Shown piece after piece: positions 26,521 through 35,646 of a stretch of DNA of 64,000 nucleotides. The stretch lies in NCBI GenBank assembly GCA_963838845.1, contig CAWISR010000003.1, forward strand, positions 1,302,001 to 1,366,000. The letters run 5' to 3'. The translations under genes were made by a program, and so were the position numbers. The stretch's first letter is position 1; each line of letters opens with the position of its first letter. The notes under the pieces are model-generated. The model was not told the origin of the DNA and did no database searches. It worked only from the letters and a program-made list of their open reading frames with translations. Source of the DNA: CAVRXQ01 sp963838845 (GTDB lineage Bacteria > Actinomycetota > Acidimicrobiia > Acidimicrobiales > Bog-793).

Positions 26521-27582
26521 ATGCGGATCGAATTCGGCCGGCAGCCGTTCCATTACCTGTATGTCCCGACCGTGCTGCCGTTCGCGGAAGGCGGCTACGA
26601 CATCGATGAGCTGGCGCTGAGGAGCTACCTCGAGCGCCTCAGCGCGGCTCACTTCGCCTCGCGCGGAGTCGGCGTCGTCATCAACTCGGAAGCGGGAGAG
26701 CTTGTCTACCTCAGCCGGCAAGAAGCGCGCCGCACCGTGGAGATAGCGGTCGAGGTGTGTGCTGGCCGCATACCTGTCGTGGCGGGTGTCGCCGCCCTGC
26801 GTCCCGAAACGATGATCGAGATCGCGCAGGACGCGAAGGAAGTCGGCGCCGAAGCGCTCATGCTGTTGCCTCCGATGGGGGCGGTCGACGTTTCGGTGGG
26901 CTGGAACACCGCTCGCTATCCCGAGGTCTGGACCGACGTCGCCGCCGCCGTCGACGCGGCGGTGGACATGCCGCTTTTCATGCACCCGGTGACGAACTTC
27001 ACGCCCGAATTCGGGCCCGGGTTCCCTCTAGTGGGCGTCATGAAAATGGTGGAAGAAATTGAGAACGTCGTCGCCTGGAAGATGACCTACAGCTGGCAGG
27101 GTTGGCGGACCGTGGCCGCGGCGCTGCGCGGATTCAGGCGTCACATCGCTCTGCTCGGCTCCGGCGCGCGTTACTTCCACGAGGCGATCGCCTCGGGCAT
27201 CTTGGACGGCGGCCTCTCGGCAGCGTTCAACTATTCGCTTGAGGCACATCTCGCGCACGTCGCGGCTTTCCAGGCGGAGAGTCTCGAGTCTGCTTTGTCC
27301 ATCTGGGACGGTGGGCTCCGCCAGTTGCAGGAGTTCATGTTCGCCGAGCCGTCGCGCCTCCACGTCCGCACGAAGATCGGTGCCTGGATCGCCGGTAACG
27401 TTCCGCTCCCGTTGATGCGCCCGCCGATGCCGAAGCCGTTCCCGACTGAGTGCGAACAGATTCGCGCCCTGATGATTCAGGCGGGATGCGAGGTGATCGA
27501 CGAGGAAGGGTTCCGATCCGGGCTCGAAGCGGTGCGACTCGCCTCGGCTCCCGTTGCCCGAGTCTTCAGCCAACCTCGATGA
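26521..27582 (+). CDS. Dihydrodipicolinate synthase/N-acetylneuraminate lyase-family protein
   Basis: TIM-barrel class I aldolase family protein, 353 residues, longer than the usual 300. The predicted Schiff-base Lys is in NVVAWKMTYSW near residue 183, and the substrate-binding turn VVINSEAGELVYLS near residue 55 keeps the G-E pair. Where the catalytic Tyr of the family (Y-N-x-P) should be, it reads LFMHPVTNF, so that Tyr is replaced by His or Met. This suggests a lyase or dehydratase acting on a different 2-oxoacid. It follows livG by 15 bases and is the last gene of the importer operon. It overlaps the convergent gene at 27566 by 17 bases. Confidence 0.82.
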   Translation: MRIEFGRQPFHYLYVPTVLPFAEGGYDIDELALRSYLERLSAAHFASRGVGVVINSEAGELVYLSRQEARRTVEIAVEVCAGRIPVVAGVAALRPETMIEIAQDAKEVGAEALMLLPPMGAVDVSVGWNTARYPEVWTDVAAAVDAAVDMPLFMHPVTNFTPEFGPGFPLVGVMKMVEEIENVVAWKMTYSWQGWRTVAAALRGFRRHIALLGSGARYFHEAIASGILDGGLSAAFNYSLEAHLAHVAAFQAESLESALSIWDGGLRQLQEFMFAEPSRLHVRTKIGAWIAGNVPLPLMRPPMPKPFPTECEQIRALMIQAGCEVIDEEGFRSGLEAVRLASAPVARVFSQPR

Positions 27583-28498
27583 AGAGTTCCGAAAGGGGCG
27601 GCTCGCGTGTGATCCGCCCCTGTTCGCGTGTGTAGCGAAGGATCGTCTCGAGGTTCCTGCGGTTGGAGTCGCTCAGCCCGTATTCCCACGGGTCGGCCCC
27701 TAGCAGATCGCGCTGTTCCTCCCATGCGGCCTCGAAAAAAGCGAGCGGGGTGAGGCGTGGGTCCGAAGCGCGCTGATAGCCGATGCGCTTGGCCTCTTCA
27801 AAGGCGGCGAAGACGCTCTCCGCGACCCACGGCTCGCGTTCGAGGATCTCTTCGCGGATCGTGAGCACGTGCATGATGGGGAATATCCCAGTTGTTCTGT
27901 AGTAATCGACCGACCTCTTGACATGGTCGGGGAAAAGCCGCGCGATCCGTCCGTCGTGCCGGTCGAAAGAAGGGGGGGTCCTCGGCGCGAGCAGGACGTC
28001 GACCTCGCCGTCGACCAGGGTGTCCTCTGTCACCGTGTGCGGCGCGGTTTTCGCTTCGCTCCCGTCCATCGCCTCGAGTGGGTTTTCGCGCCAGTCGACG
28101 GCATCGAGAGGCACGCCGTGCTGGTCTTGCAGGATCCCACGCATCCACACCCCGGCTGCCGGCGTCGTTCCAGCGATCCCGCCGCGTCGTCCGATCAGGT
28201 CGGTCGCGGCGAGGATGCCGGCGGCCGTATTGACGAAGTAGTAGGCGTGCCGGAATCGCCGGTGCGGAAAGATCGGCAGCGCCGCGAGCGGATGACCGTA
28301 CTCGCGGGCGCGGAAGTACTCCGTCACGTTGAACTCGCCGACATCGGCCTCGTTTCGGCGACGCAGGCTGTAGAAGCGGAACCGATCCTCGTTGAGCACC
28401 GAGAACTCGATCCCCTTCGCCTCGATTTCTCCATCGACGAGGGCGCGAGTGAGCTCGTAGCGGCCGCACGAGAGGGAGAGCTTGCGCTTGTCGCTCAC
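27566..28498 (-). CDS. 4,5-dihydroxyphthalate decarboxylase-like / NMT1-like binding-fold protein
   Basis: Protein of 310 residues with the periplasmic-binding-protein-like fold of 4,5-dihydroxyphthalate decarboxylase. The N-terminus LSLSCGRYELTRALVDGEIEAKGI is typical and HRRFRHAYYFVNTAAG follows near residue 85. There is no signal peptide, no lipobox, and no dedicated permease beside it, so it probably works inside the cell as a decarboxylase or ligand sensor rather than as a transport receptor. GTG start overlaps the SDR stop by 4 bases (GTGA). It is the last gene of the minus-strand operon that begins at the promoter near 32.46 kb. Confidence 0.75.
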   Translation of the reverse strand: MSDKRKLSLSCGRYELTRALVDGEIEAKGIEFSVLNEDRFRFYSLRRRNEADVGEFNVTEYFRAREYGHPLAALPIFPHRRFRHAYYFVNTAAGILAATDLIGRRGGIAGTTPAAGVWMRGILQDQHGVPLDAVDWRENPLEAMDGSEAKTAPHTVTEDTLVDGEVDVLLAPRTPPSFDRHDGRIARLFPDHVKRSVDYYRTTGIFPIMHVLTIREEILEREPWVAESVFAAFEEAKRIGYQRASDPRLTPLAFFEAAWEEQRDLLGADPWEYGLSDSNRRNLETILRYTREQGRITREPPLSELFIEVG

Positions 28499-29268
28499 GC
28501 ACCGACCATGCTGTGGCCACCGTCGCAGAGGAGGAACGCGCCGGTGATGTGACGCGAGTCATCGGAGGCGAGGAAGACCACCGGCGGGACGATGTCCTCG
28601 GGAGTCGGGATGCGGGCGAGCGGCGTGCGCGCCAGCACCGCCTCACGCCGACCGGTCTTCCAGTCCTGTCGTTCACGGAGCGTCTCCGTCTCGACGAATC
28701 CGGGGCCGAGCGTGTTCACGCGAACGTGCGGGGCCAGCGCGTGGGCGTAGGACTTCGAGATGCCGAGGATCGCGTACTTCGCCGCCGCGTACTGCGGCGC
28801 GCGCGGGCTCCCCTCGACGACGACCCGGGAGCCGATGTTGACGATGACGCCTGAGCGCTGGTCGTCGAGCATCCGCCGTCCGAACTCGTGCGTCATCAAG
28901 AGCGTGCCCTTGATGTCGAGCTTCAGCGTGTGGTCGAGGGATTCCGGGGTCAGCTCGCGCCACGACATCTGGCGGGCCGCCATGTCCCCGACGTTGTTCA
29001 CGAGCACGTCGATCCTGCCGAACGCCGCGACGACCTCTGCGGCCATGCGCGAGACATCTTCCGGCTCGGCGATGTCGCCTTGCACGAGCACGCTCTCGCG
29101 CCCGAGGGCGCGGATCCGTGCGGCGGTCTCTTCCGCACCGGACGCAGAGGTGCGGTAGTGGATCGCGACGTGCGCGCCTTCGCGGGCGAGCCCTTCCGCG
29201 ATCGCGACGCCGAGTCCTTTCCCGGCGCCGGTGACGAGGGCGAAGCGACCTTCGAGCCTCCCGCTCAC
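28495..29268 (-). CDS. Short-chain dehydrogenase/reductase (FabG-like)
   Basis: NAD(P)-dependent SDR, 257 residues, closest in pattern to 3-oxoacyl reductases. Motifs: TGAGKGLGVAIA at residues 12-23, VNNVGDMA (usual NNAG with Val in place of Ala), active-site Ser in NIGSRVVVEG and YAAAKYA with Tyr and Lys. Start GTG at 29268, four bases after the homocitrate-synthase-like stop. Downstream it overlaps the dihydroxyphthalate-decarboxylase-like gene by 4 bases, so the three are clearly one operon. Confidence 0.88.
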   Translation of the reverse strand: MSGRLEGRFALVTGAGKGLGVAIAEGLAREGAHVAIHYRTSASGAEETAARIRALGRESVLVQGDIAEPEDVSRMAAEVVAAFGRIDVLVNNVGDMAARQMSWRELTPESLDHTLKLDIKGTLLMTHEFGRRMLDDQRSGVIVNIGSRVVVEGSPRAPQYAAAKYAILGISKSYAHALAPHVRVNTLGPGFVETETLRERQDWKTGRREAVLARTPLARIPTPEDIVPPVVFLASDDSRHITGAFLLCDGGHSMVGA

Positions 29269-29272
29269 GTCA

Positions 29273-30463
29273 TTACTTCGCGGTCGCGGCGAGCTCGGCG
29301 AGCGCGCGGAACTCGTCGTCGCTCACGAGCCTGCGCTTCTCGGTCCCGCGCTGTTTGACGGCGGCGAGGAGCTCTGGCCGGCGCGCTTCAGGGACGTCGA
29401 GGCCAAGCTCGTCGAGCTTGATCCGGATCGACTCGGCGCCGCTCTTCTTGCCGAGCACGATCGCGCGTCGGGCGCCGACGAGCTCCGAGGCGTACGGCTC
29501 GACGGCCGGTGGGTCGTGGAACTGGGCGGCGACCGCGCCTGTCTCCCGGCGGAACAGGTTCTCGCCGACGAGCGGCTTCCACGGCTCGATCGGGTAGCCG
29601 CAGATCGCCGCGACCTGGCGAGAGACGCTCCCGCAGTGCTCGAGGTGGAGGCCGGTCTCGTAGCCGTAGAGCGCCTCGAGCGCCAGCGCGATCTCGCAGA
29701 GGCTCGCGTTCCCGGCGCGCTCGCCCATGCCGTTCACCGTCCCGTGCAACCACGTCGCGCCGGCCTTCACCGCGGCGATCGCCCCCGCCGTCGCGAGCCC
29801 GAAGTCGTCGTGGCCGTGGTAGTGCAGCGGCACGCCGGGTCCGACCGCCTGACGGATCCGATCGACGAAGTAGGCGACCGCCTCGGGGGCGGCGATCCCG
29901 AGCGTGTCGACGGCGACCGCCTCCTCCGCTCCGGCATCGACCGCCACGCGGTACGCCTCGGCGGCGAAGTCAAGATCGGCGCGCGAGCCGTCGACACCGA
30001 AGAACGCCACGCGGACGTCGGCGTTGGCGGCGGCGGAGACCGCCTCCTCGATCCGGTGCAGCACGGTCTCGCGCGAGATGCCGAGCGCGTCGAGCTTCAA
30101 GTCGGACACCGGTGCCTCGATCACCGAGTGGCGCAGACCGAGCTCGACGATCGCCTCGACGTCGGCGGGGACGGCGCGCGCGAATCCCCACAGCTCCGCC
30201 GCGAGGCCAGCGTCGATGACGAGCTCGATTGCCCGCCGGTCCTCATCGGTGACGCGCGGGAAGCCGACCTCGATCCGGTCTACGCCAAGCTGGTCGAGCA
30301 GTCGCGCGATCTCGAGTTTCTGCTCGGCCGTCATGACGACGCCGACGCTCTGCTCACCGTCGCGCAGTGTCGTGTCGTACAGCCCGACCTTTGTCCCCGC
30401 CGCCGCCAACGTGCCGGCTTGCGCGTTGAGCGACCCCGTCCACACCTTCGATCGATCGATCAC
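29273..30463 (-). CDS. Homocitrate synthase/2-isopropylmalate synthase-like (DRE-TIM) enzyme
   Basis: Protein of 396 residues of the DRE-TIM metallolyase superfamily. The DTTLRDGEQ signature is near residue 30, metal-binding HYHGHDDFGLATA near residue 205, and NGMGERAGNASL near residue 238. The shape and length match NifV/AksA-type homocitrate synthases: there is no C-terminal Leu-regulatory domain. In a catabolic operon it may run a Claisen condensation with an acyl-CoA, or act as a lyase. GTG at 30463 overlaps the FAH-family stop by 3 bases, and the frame open to 31093 is only a shadow. A short ATCGATCGATCGAT repeat spans the start. Confidence 0.85.
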   Translation of the reverse strand: MIDRSKVWTGSLNAQAGTLAAAGTKVGLYDTTLRDGEQSVGVVMTAEQKLEIARLLDQLGVDRIEVGFPRVTDEDRRAIELVIDAGLAAELWGFARAVPADVEAIVELGLRHSVIEAPVSDLKLDALGISRETVLHRIEEAVSAAANADVRVAFFGVDGSRADLDFAAEAYRVAVDAGAEEAVAVDTLGIAAPEAVAYFVDRIRQAVGPGVPLHYHGHDDFGLATAGAIAAVKAGATWLHGTVNGMGERAGNASLCEIALALEALYGYETGLHLEHCGSVSRQVAAICGYPIEPWKPLVGENLFRRETGAVAAQFHDPPAVEPYASELVGARRAIVLGKKSGAESIRIKLDELGLDVPEARRPELLAAVKQRGTEKRRLVSDDEFRALAELAATAK

Positions 30464-31356
30464 ACCTCTACCTCCTCGATCCAGCGCACTTTCTCCGGCG
30501 CGGGCTCGCCGTGCGCCTCCATCCAGGAGACGACGGGGTTGCGCAACACACCGATGTGCTCGATCTCGGCCTCGATCACGTCTCCCGGCTTCAGGTACCA
30601 GGCCTTGGGATCCTCGCTGAAACCGGCGACGCCCGAGACGGTGCCGAGCGACAGGACGTCGCCGGCCGAGTAGCCGAGCGGCGAATAGTGGGAGATCACT
30701 TCTGGGACCGTGGTCGACATCCGGCTCGTGTTCGAGACCTGGCGTGGCTCGCCGTTCACGCGCAACTCCACGGCGAGATTGTGCGGGTCGCCGACCTCGT
30801 CCGGGGTCACGATCCACGGCCCGAGCGGTTTGAACGTGTCGATCGCCTTGCAGAACAAGAACACGCCCGAACGCATCTCGCGCCGCTGGATGTCGCGCGC
30901 GGTGATGTCGTTGCTGATCAGATAGCCGCCGACATAGTCCATTGCCTCTTCGGGTCCGAACCATTTGCCGGACTTGCGAATGACGATCGCCAGCTCGAGC
31001 TCGTAGTCGAGCTCCTCGGTCAGGTGCTCCGGATACACGACCGCGTCGTCGGTGCCGATGATCGCGTCGACGTTCTGGAAGAACACGATCCACGGCGCGA
31101 CCGGGTGCGACCAGCCGGCTCGCACTGACTCTTCGTGGTGCTCACGGAAGTTTCCTGCCGTGTGAAAGTACTTCTTCGGGATGATCGGCGCCCGTAGGCG
31201 CACATCGCTGAGCGCGAACTCACGCCCGGTCGCTTGTGCCGACGCGCCTTGCTCGAAGTACGCCCGCATCGAGGGAGCGTCGACCTCGACCACGGTCCCA
31301 CCGCGCAGCTCGCCGATCCGCTGCTCCCGCTCATGGTCGAACGTGACGAGCTTCAT
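30460..31356 (-). CDS. Fumarylacetoacetate hydrolase-family protein
   Basis: Metal-dependent C-C hydrolase/hydratase, 298 residues. The N-terminal FAH segment contains YFHTAGNFREHHEES. The metal ligands are in LDYELELAIVIRKSGKW (E-x-E) and the following YLISNDITARD Asp. Members cleave or hydrate 2,4-dioxo or 2-hydroxymuconate-type intermediates of aromatic catabolism, or decarboxylate oxaloacetate. ATG at 31356 has AGGAGG 8 bases upstream. It sits between the ACMSD-like amidohydrolase and the homocitrate-synthase-like gene and is translated with both. Confidence 0.88.
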   Translation of the reverse strand: MKLVTFDHEREQRIGELRGGTVVEVDAPSMRAYFEQGASAQATGREFALSDVRLRAPIIPKKYFHTAGNFREHHEESVRAGWSHPVAPWIVFFQNVDAIIGTDDAVVYPEHLTEELDYELELAIVIRKSGKWFGPEEAMDYVGGYLISNDITARDIQRREMRSGVFLFCKAIDTFKPLGPWIVTPDEVGDPHNLAVELRVNGEPRQVSNTSRMSTTVPEVISHYSPLGYSAGDVLSLGTVSGVAGFSEDPKAWYLKPGDVIEAEIEHIGVLRNPVVSWMEAHGEPAPEKVRWIEEVEV

Positions 31357-31368
31357 CGGGCGTCCTCC

Positions 31369-32388
31369 TTATTCATTGTCTTGATTCATTCTCTTCCGTG
31401 CGGCCGGCAGGACTCCGGCGCTTTTGAGCAAAGCGGACGCGTTCCCGCCCTTGATCAGCGCGGCCTCCTCTGTTCCGACGTTGCGCGCCTCGTCGATGAA
31501 CGCCACTGCGTCGATGCCGCCCATCGGCCAGTCGCTGCCGAGCACGATTTGCCCAGGGCCGACGAGATCGACGAGCTCCTCGAGAACGTGCGGCACATAG
31601 ACGCAGGTGTCGTAGTAAAAGCGGGGGAGGTAGTCGCTCGGCTTGCCGGTGATGTTGCGCGCCGTCTCGGGCCGGTTGGCGACGTTTCGGTCGTGACGCC
31701 CGTAGTAGTGCGGCAGGTAACCGCCTCCATGCGCCACGACGATCCTTAGGTCGGGCCAGCGGTCGAAGACGCCCTCATAGATGAGCGAGGACATCACCTT
31801 CGCCTCCTCGAGTGGCTGGCCGACCGAGTTCCACAACGAGTACTCCTGGAACCACGGGTCGGTGACGCCGTCGGGGTGGATGAAGGCGACGAGTCGCAGC
31901 TGCGCGACGAGTTCCCAGAAGGGGAAGTAGGAGGGATTGCCGAGGTAGACCCCGCGCGCCGATGCCGGCAGGTTGACGACGCGCAGTCCGAGCTCTTCGA
32001 CGCAGCGATGCAGCTCCGTGAGGGATAGCCCGATGTCCTGGAGCGGTAGCGAGAAGCTGCCGACGAACCGGTCGGGGTGTGCGCGCACGAGCCTCGCGAT
32101 GTGGTCGTTCGCACGCTCGTTCAGCTCGAGATCGGTTTTCGGATCGGCCCACTGCCCGCCGGAGATGATGGTGGAGAGCGAGAGCACCGCGACGTCGATG
32201 CCGAGGCGGTCCATGTCTTCGAGGTGACGGGCCGGGTCGAGGAGCTCTTGGTGCAGCCGGTCCTGCCGGCTCCCCGGAAGCGCCGGGCCGTTCGCCCCGA
32301 AAGACGATGCGACGTTGTGCATCCACGAGCGCTCGAATACCTGTCGCTCCAGCACGTGCGCGTGGAAGTCAACGACCAGGCCGGTCAC
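31369..32388 (-). CDS. Amidohydrolase-family decarboxylase (ACMSD-like)
   Basis: TIM-barrel metal-dependent protein of 339 residues similar to 2-amino-3-carboxymuconate-6-semialdehyde decarboxylase and gamma-resorcylate decarboxylase. Metal-site residues: FHAH at the N-terminus, the His of VVAHGGGYLPHYYGR, and the Asp of VLGSDWPMGG. It probably decarboxylates an aromatic or enol acid. GTG at 32388 (VTGLVVDFHAH) is preferred: GAGGA lies 6 bases upstream, and this leaves a 73-base gap to the MmgE gene that holds the operator/promoter. The alternative start at 32487 would overlap the MmgE gene. Confidence 0.87.
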   Translation of the reverse strand: MTGLVVDFHAHVLERQVFERSWMHNVASSFGANGPALPGSRQDRLHQELLDPARHLEDMDRLGIDVAVLSLSTIISGGQWADPKTDLELNERANDHIARLVRAHPDRFVGSFSLPLQDIGLSLTELHRCVEELGLRVVNLPASARGVYLGNPSYFPFWELVAQLRLVAFIHPDGVTDPWFQEYSLWNSVGQPLEEAKVMSSLIYEGVFDRWPDLRIVVAHGGGYLPHYYGRHDRNVANRPETARNITGKPSDYLPRFYYDTCVYVPHVLEELVDLVGPGQIVLGSDWPMGGIDAVAFIDEARNVGTEEAALIKGGNASALLKSAGVLPAARKRMNQDNE

Positions 32389-32432
32389 GGTTCGTCCTCG
32401 TGAGGGAGATTGCGTCTTCGCTGCCCGCATCG

Positions 32433-32487
32433 CGGTACAGGGTTGCTTGTACAGTGGGACACTATGGACGCTCCCGTCGGCTGTCAA
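32433..32487 (-). promoter_or_regulatory. Internal promoter with two-part operator (site A) for the amidohydrolase operon
   Basis: On the minus strand, a consensus TTGACA (32487-32482) is followed after 17 bases by TAGTGT (32464-32459). GTGTCCCA (32462-32455) overlaps the -10 element and CTGTACCG (32440-32433) starts exactly 22 bases further on. The same arrangement is seen at 21483-21512 and 40309-40338. This promoter lies at the end of the MmgE gene and would drive the amidohydrolase-to-decarboxylase genes. Confidence 0.6.
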
Positions 32488-33703
32488 GAAGCGAGTTGAT
32501 GCGCGAAAGTTCGGTCGCGAGCGACGCGTCGCGCAGTTGCCGCAGCTCCTCTGGCCGTTCGTGCCACTTCGCGTCGATCGCGGCTAGGTCGTTGCCCCCC
32601 GGCGGATCCCCGATCGCATCAATAACGGTCTCGGAGTGCCCGGACATCTCGACGCGCGCTGGCCAGCGATGCGGGTAGAGGCGGGAGAGTTCCGGGTCCT
32701 CCACGACCTCGAAGCTTGCGGAAAGGCGTGCGAGCTGCGGGTCGTCGGGCGAAAGGGGGCGCTCGAGGTCCTGTAGCTCCTGCGGCCGACGGAGCGCCAA
32801 GGCGAGGTTCCAGCTCGCGCTCGACAGCCGGCTCAGGCGGCTCTCCGAGCGGGCGGCGGCGCCGACCATTCGCGCGTAGGCGTCGGGGACATGGATGCGC
32901 GCGGGGCCGAGCTCCGCGCGATCGCGTAGCCGCAGCGCCGCCTCGATGGCCGCCAGGCTCTGCTTGGCGATGGGGAACGGCTTGACGCTCACCTCGTCGA
33001 TCGCCGCCGGGGCATCGGTGTTCAAGGCATCGGCGTGAAATGCGAATCCGGCACCGGCGGCGATGCGGTCGGGGTCGACCTCGGCGACGAAGCCGTCTCG
33101 GGCGGCGAACGCAGCGGCGCAGCCCGCACGGGCGGCGTCGCCGATGGTGAGCCAGCGGCCGATCGGCATCCCGGACACTTCGGAGGTGAGCCCGGTGGCG
33201 CGGGTGAGCGCGATGCCGAGGGCGTTGGCGAGGCGCGCGGCGTCGAGATCGAGCAACGTTGCGCTGAGCGCGGCCGCAGCGAAGGGCGCGCAGAAATACG
33301 TCGGCCAGACGCCTCGGTAGACGATGTGCGCGCCATCGATCGCCGTACCGAGCCGCGTCATCGCCTCGTATCCGACCATGACCGCGCGCCGATACACCGC
33401 GGGGTGTACGCCGAGCGATGCCGCTAGGGTGATCGCGGTCGGGATGACGACCGCACCGGGAGTCGTGCAGCTCGCCATGTGAAGGTCGTCAAGCTCGGTC
33501 AGCCTCACGGTCGCGACCCGGCGCGTCACGGTCGTGGGAAGGCCGTCGTCGAAGCCGCGAAGCGACGCGGCGATCGCGCGCCCTTCTTCGGTCATTGAGC
33601 CCGCGACCAATGCCGCGAGTGTGTCGAAGGTTCGCATCCCGACGGCATCGCCAGAGGGGTCCCAGGTGGCGAGGCGGCTAGCGAGGTCGTGCAGCGCGCT
33701 CAT
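32462..33703 (-). CDS. MmgE/PrpD-family protein
   Basis: Protein of 413 residues of the 2-methylcitrate dehydratase/cis-aconitate decarboxylase family. Visible features: the Leu/Ala-rich N-terminal helices (DTLAALVAGSMTEEGRAIAASLRG), DLDDLHMASCTTPGAVVIPTAI near residue 70 and PTYFCAPFAAAALSATLLDLD. Members dehydrate or isomerise tricarboxylic-acid-like compounds. It matches a route in which the homocitrate-synthase-like gene downstream makes a hydroxy-tricarboxylate (inference). Start ATG at 33703 with only a weak ribosome site. The C-terminal end overlaps site A. It lies downstream of hyuB with a 155-base gap. Confidence 0.82.
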   Translation of the reverse strand: MSALHDLASRLATWDPSGDAVGMRTFDTLAALVAGSMTEEGRAIAASLRGFDDGLPTTVTRRVATVRLTELDDLHMASCTTPGAVVIPTAITLAASLGVHPAVYRRAVMVGYEAMTRLGTAIDGAHIVYRGVWPTYFCAPFAAAALSATLLDLDAARLANALGIALTRATGLTSEVSGMPIGRWLTIGDAARAGCAAAFAARDGFVAEVDPDRIAAGAGFAFHADALNTDAPAAIDEVSVKPFPIAKQSLAAIEAALRLRDRAELGPARIHVPDAYARMVGAAARSESRLSRLSSASWNLALALRRPQELQDLERPLSPDDPQLARLSASFEVVEDPELSRLYPHRWPARVEMSGHSETVIDAIGDPPGGNDLAAIDAKWHERPEELRQLRDASLATELSRINSLLDSRRERP

Positions 33704-33858
33704 TCGTTAGGGACTTTCGTGATGTCAGTCTCGCTGACGAGTTGTCGCTGGGCTCTCCTTCGGCGATCGGTGCGCGACGCTCATAATTCCGTGCGGGCTG
33801 ATATGTCCGGCCAGGCTCGATCACGGCGACCGCCGGGCCGATCGAGTGTGTGTGACCG

Positions 33859-35646
33859 TCAGGATGGCGTCTCGCTCGAAACGTGCACCGCGGGCTTCGT
33901 AAGCGAGCGCAGACGGCTGGTCGCCTCGGCGTCGATGCGACCGCCCGCGATGACGACGCCGTAGTCCCGCTCGGCGGCCTCAGTGGAGACGAGTCCTTCG
34001 AGCACGTCGTGTAGCACCGACTGTGGATCACGCTCGAGGGGGTCGCCCCACCCGCCGCCTCCGGAGGTGCGGACGATCGCGCGCGATTCGGCCGGCACGT
34101 CGTAGAGGACGACGTCCACACTGCGGAAGTCGTCGTCACCTGGCAGTTGCAAAAGATCGTCAGGTGGCGCGCCCGGCTTGCCGTTCCACAGCCCCCAGGG
34201 CGGGTATTCACGCCGGCGCGGCTGCCAGAGGTTCCATTTTCCCGGAACAAGATTGCGCACGAGGGTTTCGACCCCAAACCCGCCGCGGTGCTTGCCGGCT
34301 CCGGCGGAGTCCGGGCGGAGCCGGCGTTGCTCGATGACGACCGGGCAGCGCAGTTCGATGGTCTCGATCGGCGCGTTACGGACGTCGCCCTGACAGACGG
34401 ACAACGAGGCAGAAGGCCCGTCCTCGTGTGGCCGGCCACCCCAGCCGCCGCCCTCGAGACTCTGCACCACGAACCGCTGCCCCGTCGTGGGGTCCACGCC
34501 CGTGAAGATCAGCGCCCCGCCTAAGAAGCCGAGGTGCGCCGCGGGCACACGGTCTGGCATCGCGGGTGCGAGCGCCGTGACGATCGTGTCGACGACCGTC
34601 GGTATTGGTTGGCTCCAGTCGGCCATCGGCGCTGGATAGCTGGCCATCATGAAGCTTCCCTCGGGGATTACGACCTCGAGTGCGCGGAACGAGCCCGCGT
34701 TGACCGGCTCTTTGGGTGTCGTCACAGCCTTGTAAGCGACCATCGCGCCCGCCTTGGTGCGCGAATTGATCGCCCCAACGCGCTGGCCCGAACAGCCCGA
34801 GAGGTCAATCGTCATGTCACTGCCCGAAACCGTCACCTTGGCGTGAATGTCGATTCGTTCGCCAAGGACCCGCCCGTCGTCGTCCAAGAACGCTGATGCC
34901 TCGTACACGCCGTCTGGAATCTGCGCGACAACGTTGCGGCAGCGTTGCTCCGACTCTCGATAAATCTGTTCCGTCGCCGCGACGACGACGTCGGCGCCGT
35001 ATCGCGCATACAGCTCCTGGACCCGGCGCGCGCCGAGCCCACAGGCGGCGATTTGCGACCGGAGGTCGCCGAGCGACGCTTCGGGAAATCGGATGTTGGC
35101 GCGTATGACGCGCAACAAGGTCTCGTTCGGCACGCCAGCCTCGTGGATCTTCAGCTGGTCGAGCTGGAGCCCTTCCATCCACGGATCGCTCACTGCACCG
35201 GCTGCACCGAAACCGGTCGAGAGACCGCCGATGTCGACCCAGTGCGCGCGCACCATCGAAAAGCAGACCAGCTGTTCTTCGACGAAGACCGGCATCGAGA
35301 CGACGACATTGTTGAGGTGCTGGCCGGCGACGCGTTGATGGTTCGTGATCAGCACGTCACCGGGAACGAAGCCGTCCTCTCCCCACTGCTCGATCGCGTC
35401 GAGAACAACTACGCCAAGGTCGGAGACGAAGTGGGAGACGCCGCCGCCGTTCTGCGCGATCAGGTCGCCGTTCGGTGCAACGAGGGCGCAGCAGTAGTCG
35501 CCGACCTCATAGATCATCATGTTGTACGAGGCGCGGCGCAGGTCAGCAGACATCTCGTCGGAAATCGCCGGCAGCGCGTTGCGGATCACTTCGAGTGTGA
35601 TCGGGTCGAGTTGCGTCGACGTCATCGTCGATCTGTCGCGTGTCAT
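33859..35646 (-). CDS. hyuB: Hydantoinase B/oxoprolinase subunit
   Basis: Protein of 595 residues, the usual length of the B subunit of ATP-dependent hydantoinase/5-oxoprolinase-type and acetone- or acetophenone-carboxylase-type enzymes. Family blocks: LDPITLEVIRNALPAISDEM at the N-terminus, MIYEVGDYCCALVAPNGDLIAQ, and a Gly-rich C-terminus GGWGGRPHEDGPSASL. With HyuA it would open a cyclic amide or carboxylate using ATP. ATG at 35646 overlaps the hyuA stop by 4 bases (ATGA). The companion gene and order are the classic A-B arrangement. Confidence 0.9.
   Translation of the reverse strand: MTRDRSTMTSTQLDPITLEVIRNALPAISDEMSADLRRASYNMMIYEVGDYCCALVAPNGDLIAQNGGGVSHFVSDLGVVVLDAIEQWGEDGFVPGDVLITNHQRVAGQHLNNVVVSMPVFVEEQLVCFSMVRAHWVDIGGLSTGFGAAGAVSDPWMEGLQLDQLKIHEAGVPNETLLRVIRANIRFPEASLGDLRSQIAACGLGARRVQELYARYGADVVVAATEQIYRESEQRCRNVVAQIPDGVYEASAFLDDDGRVLGERIDIHAKVTVSGSDMTIDLSGCSGQRVGAINSRTKAGAMVAYKAVTTPKEPVNAGSFRALEVVIPEGSFMMASYPAPMADWSQPIPTVVDTIVTALAPAMPDRVPAAHLGFLGGALIFTGVDPTTGQRFVVQSLEGGGWGGRPHEDGPSASLSVCQGDVRNAPIETIELRCPVVIEQRRLRPDSAGAGKHRGGFGVETLVRNLVPGKWNLWQPRRREYPPWGLWNGKPGAPPDDLLQLPGDDDFRSVDVVLYDVPAESRAIVRTSGGGGWGDPLERDPQSVLHDVLEGLVSTEAAERDYGVVIAGGRIDAEATSRLRSLTKPAVHVSSETPS

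Noticed and set aside
29231..30673. Long plus-strand frame (480 codons) over the homocitrate-synthase-like gene
   Set aside because: Antisense shadow of coupled minus-strand genes with strong motifs; composition is Arg/Asp/Leu-rich without family similarity.
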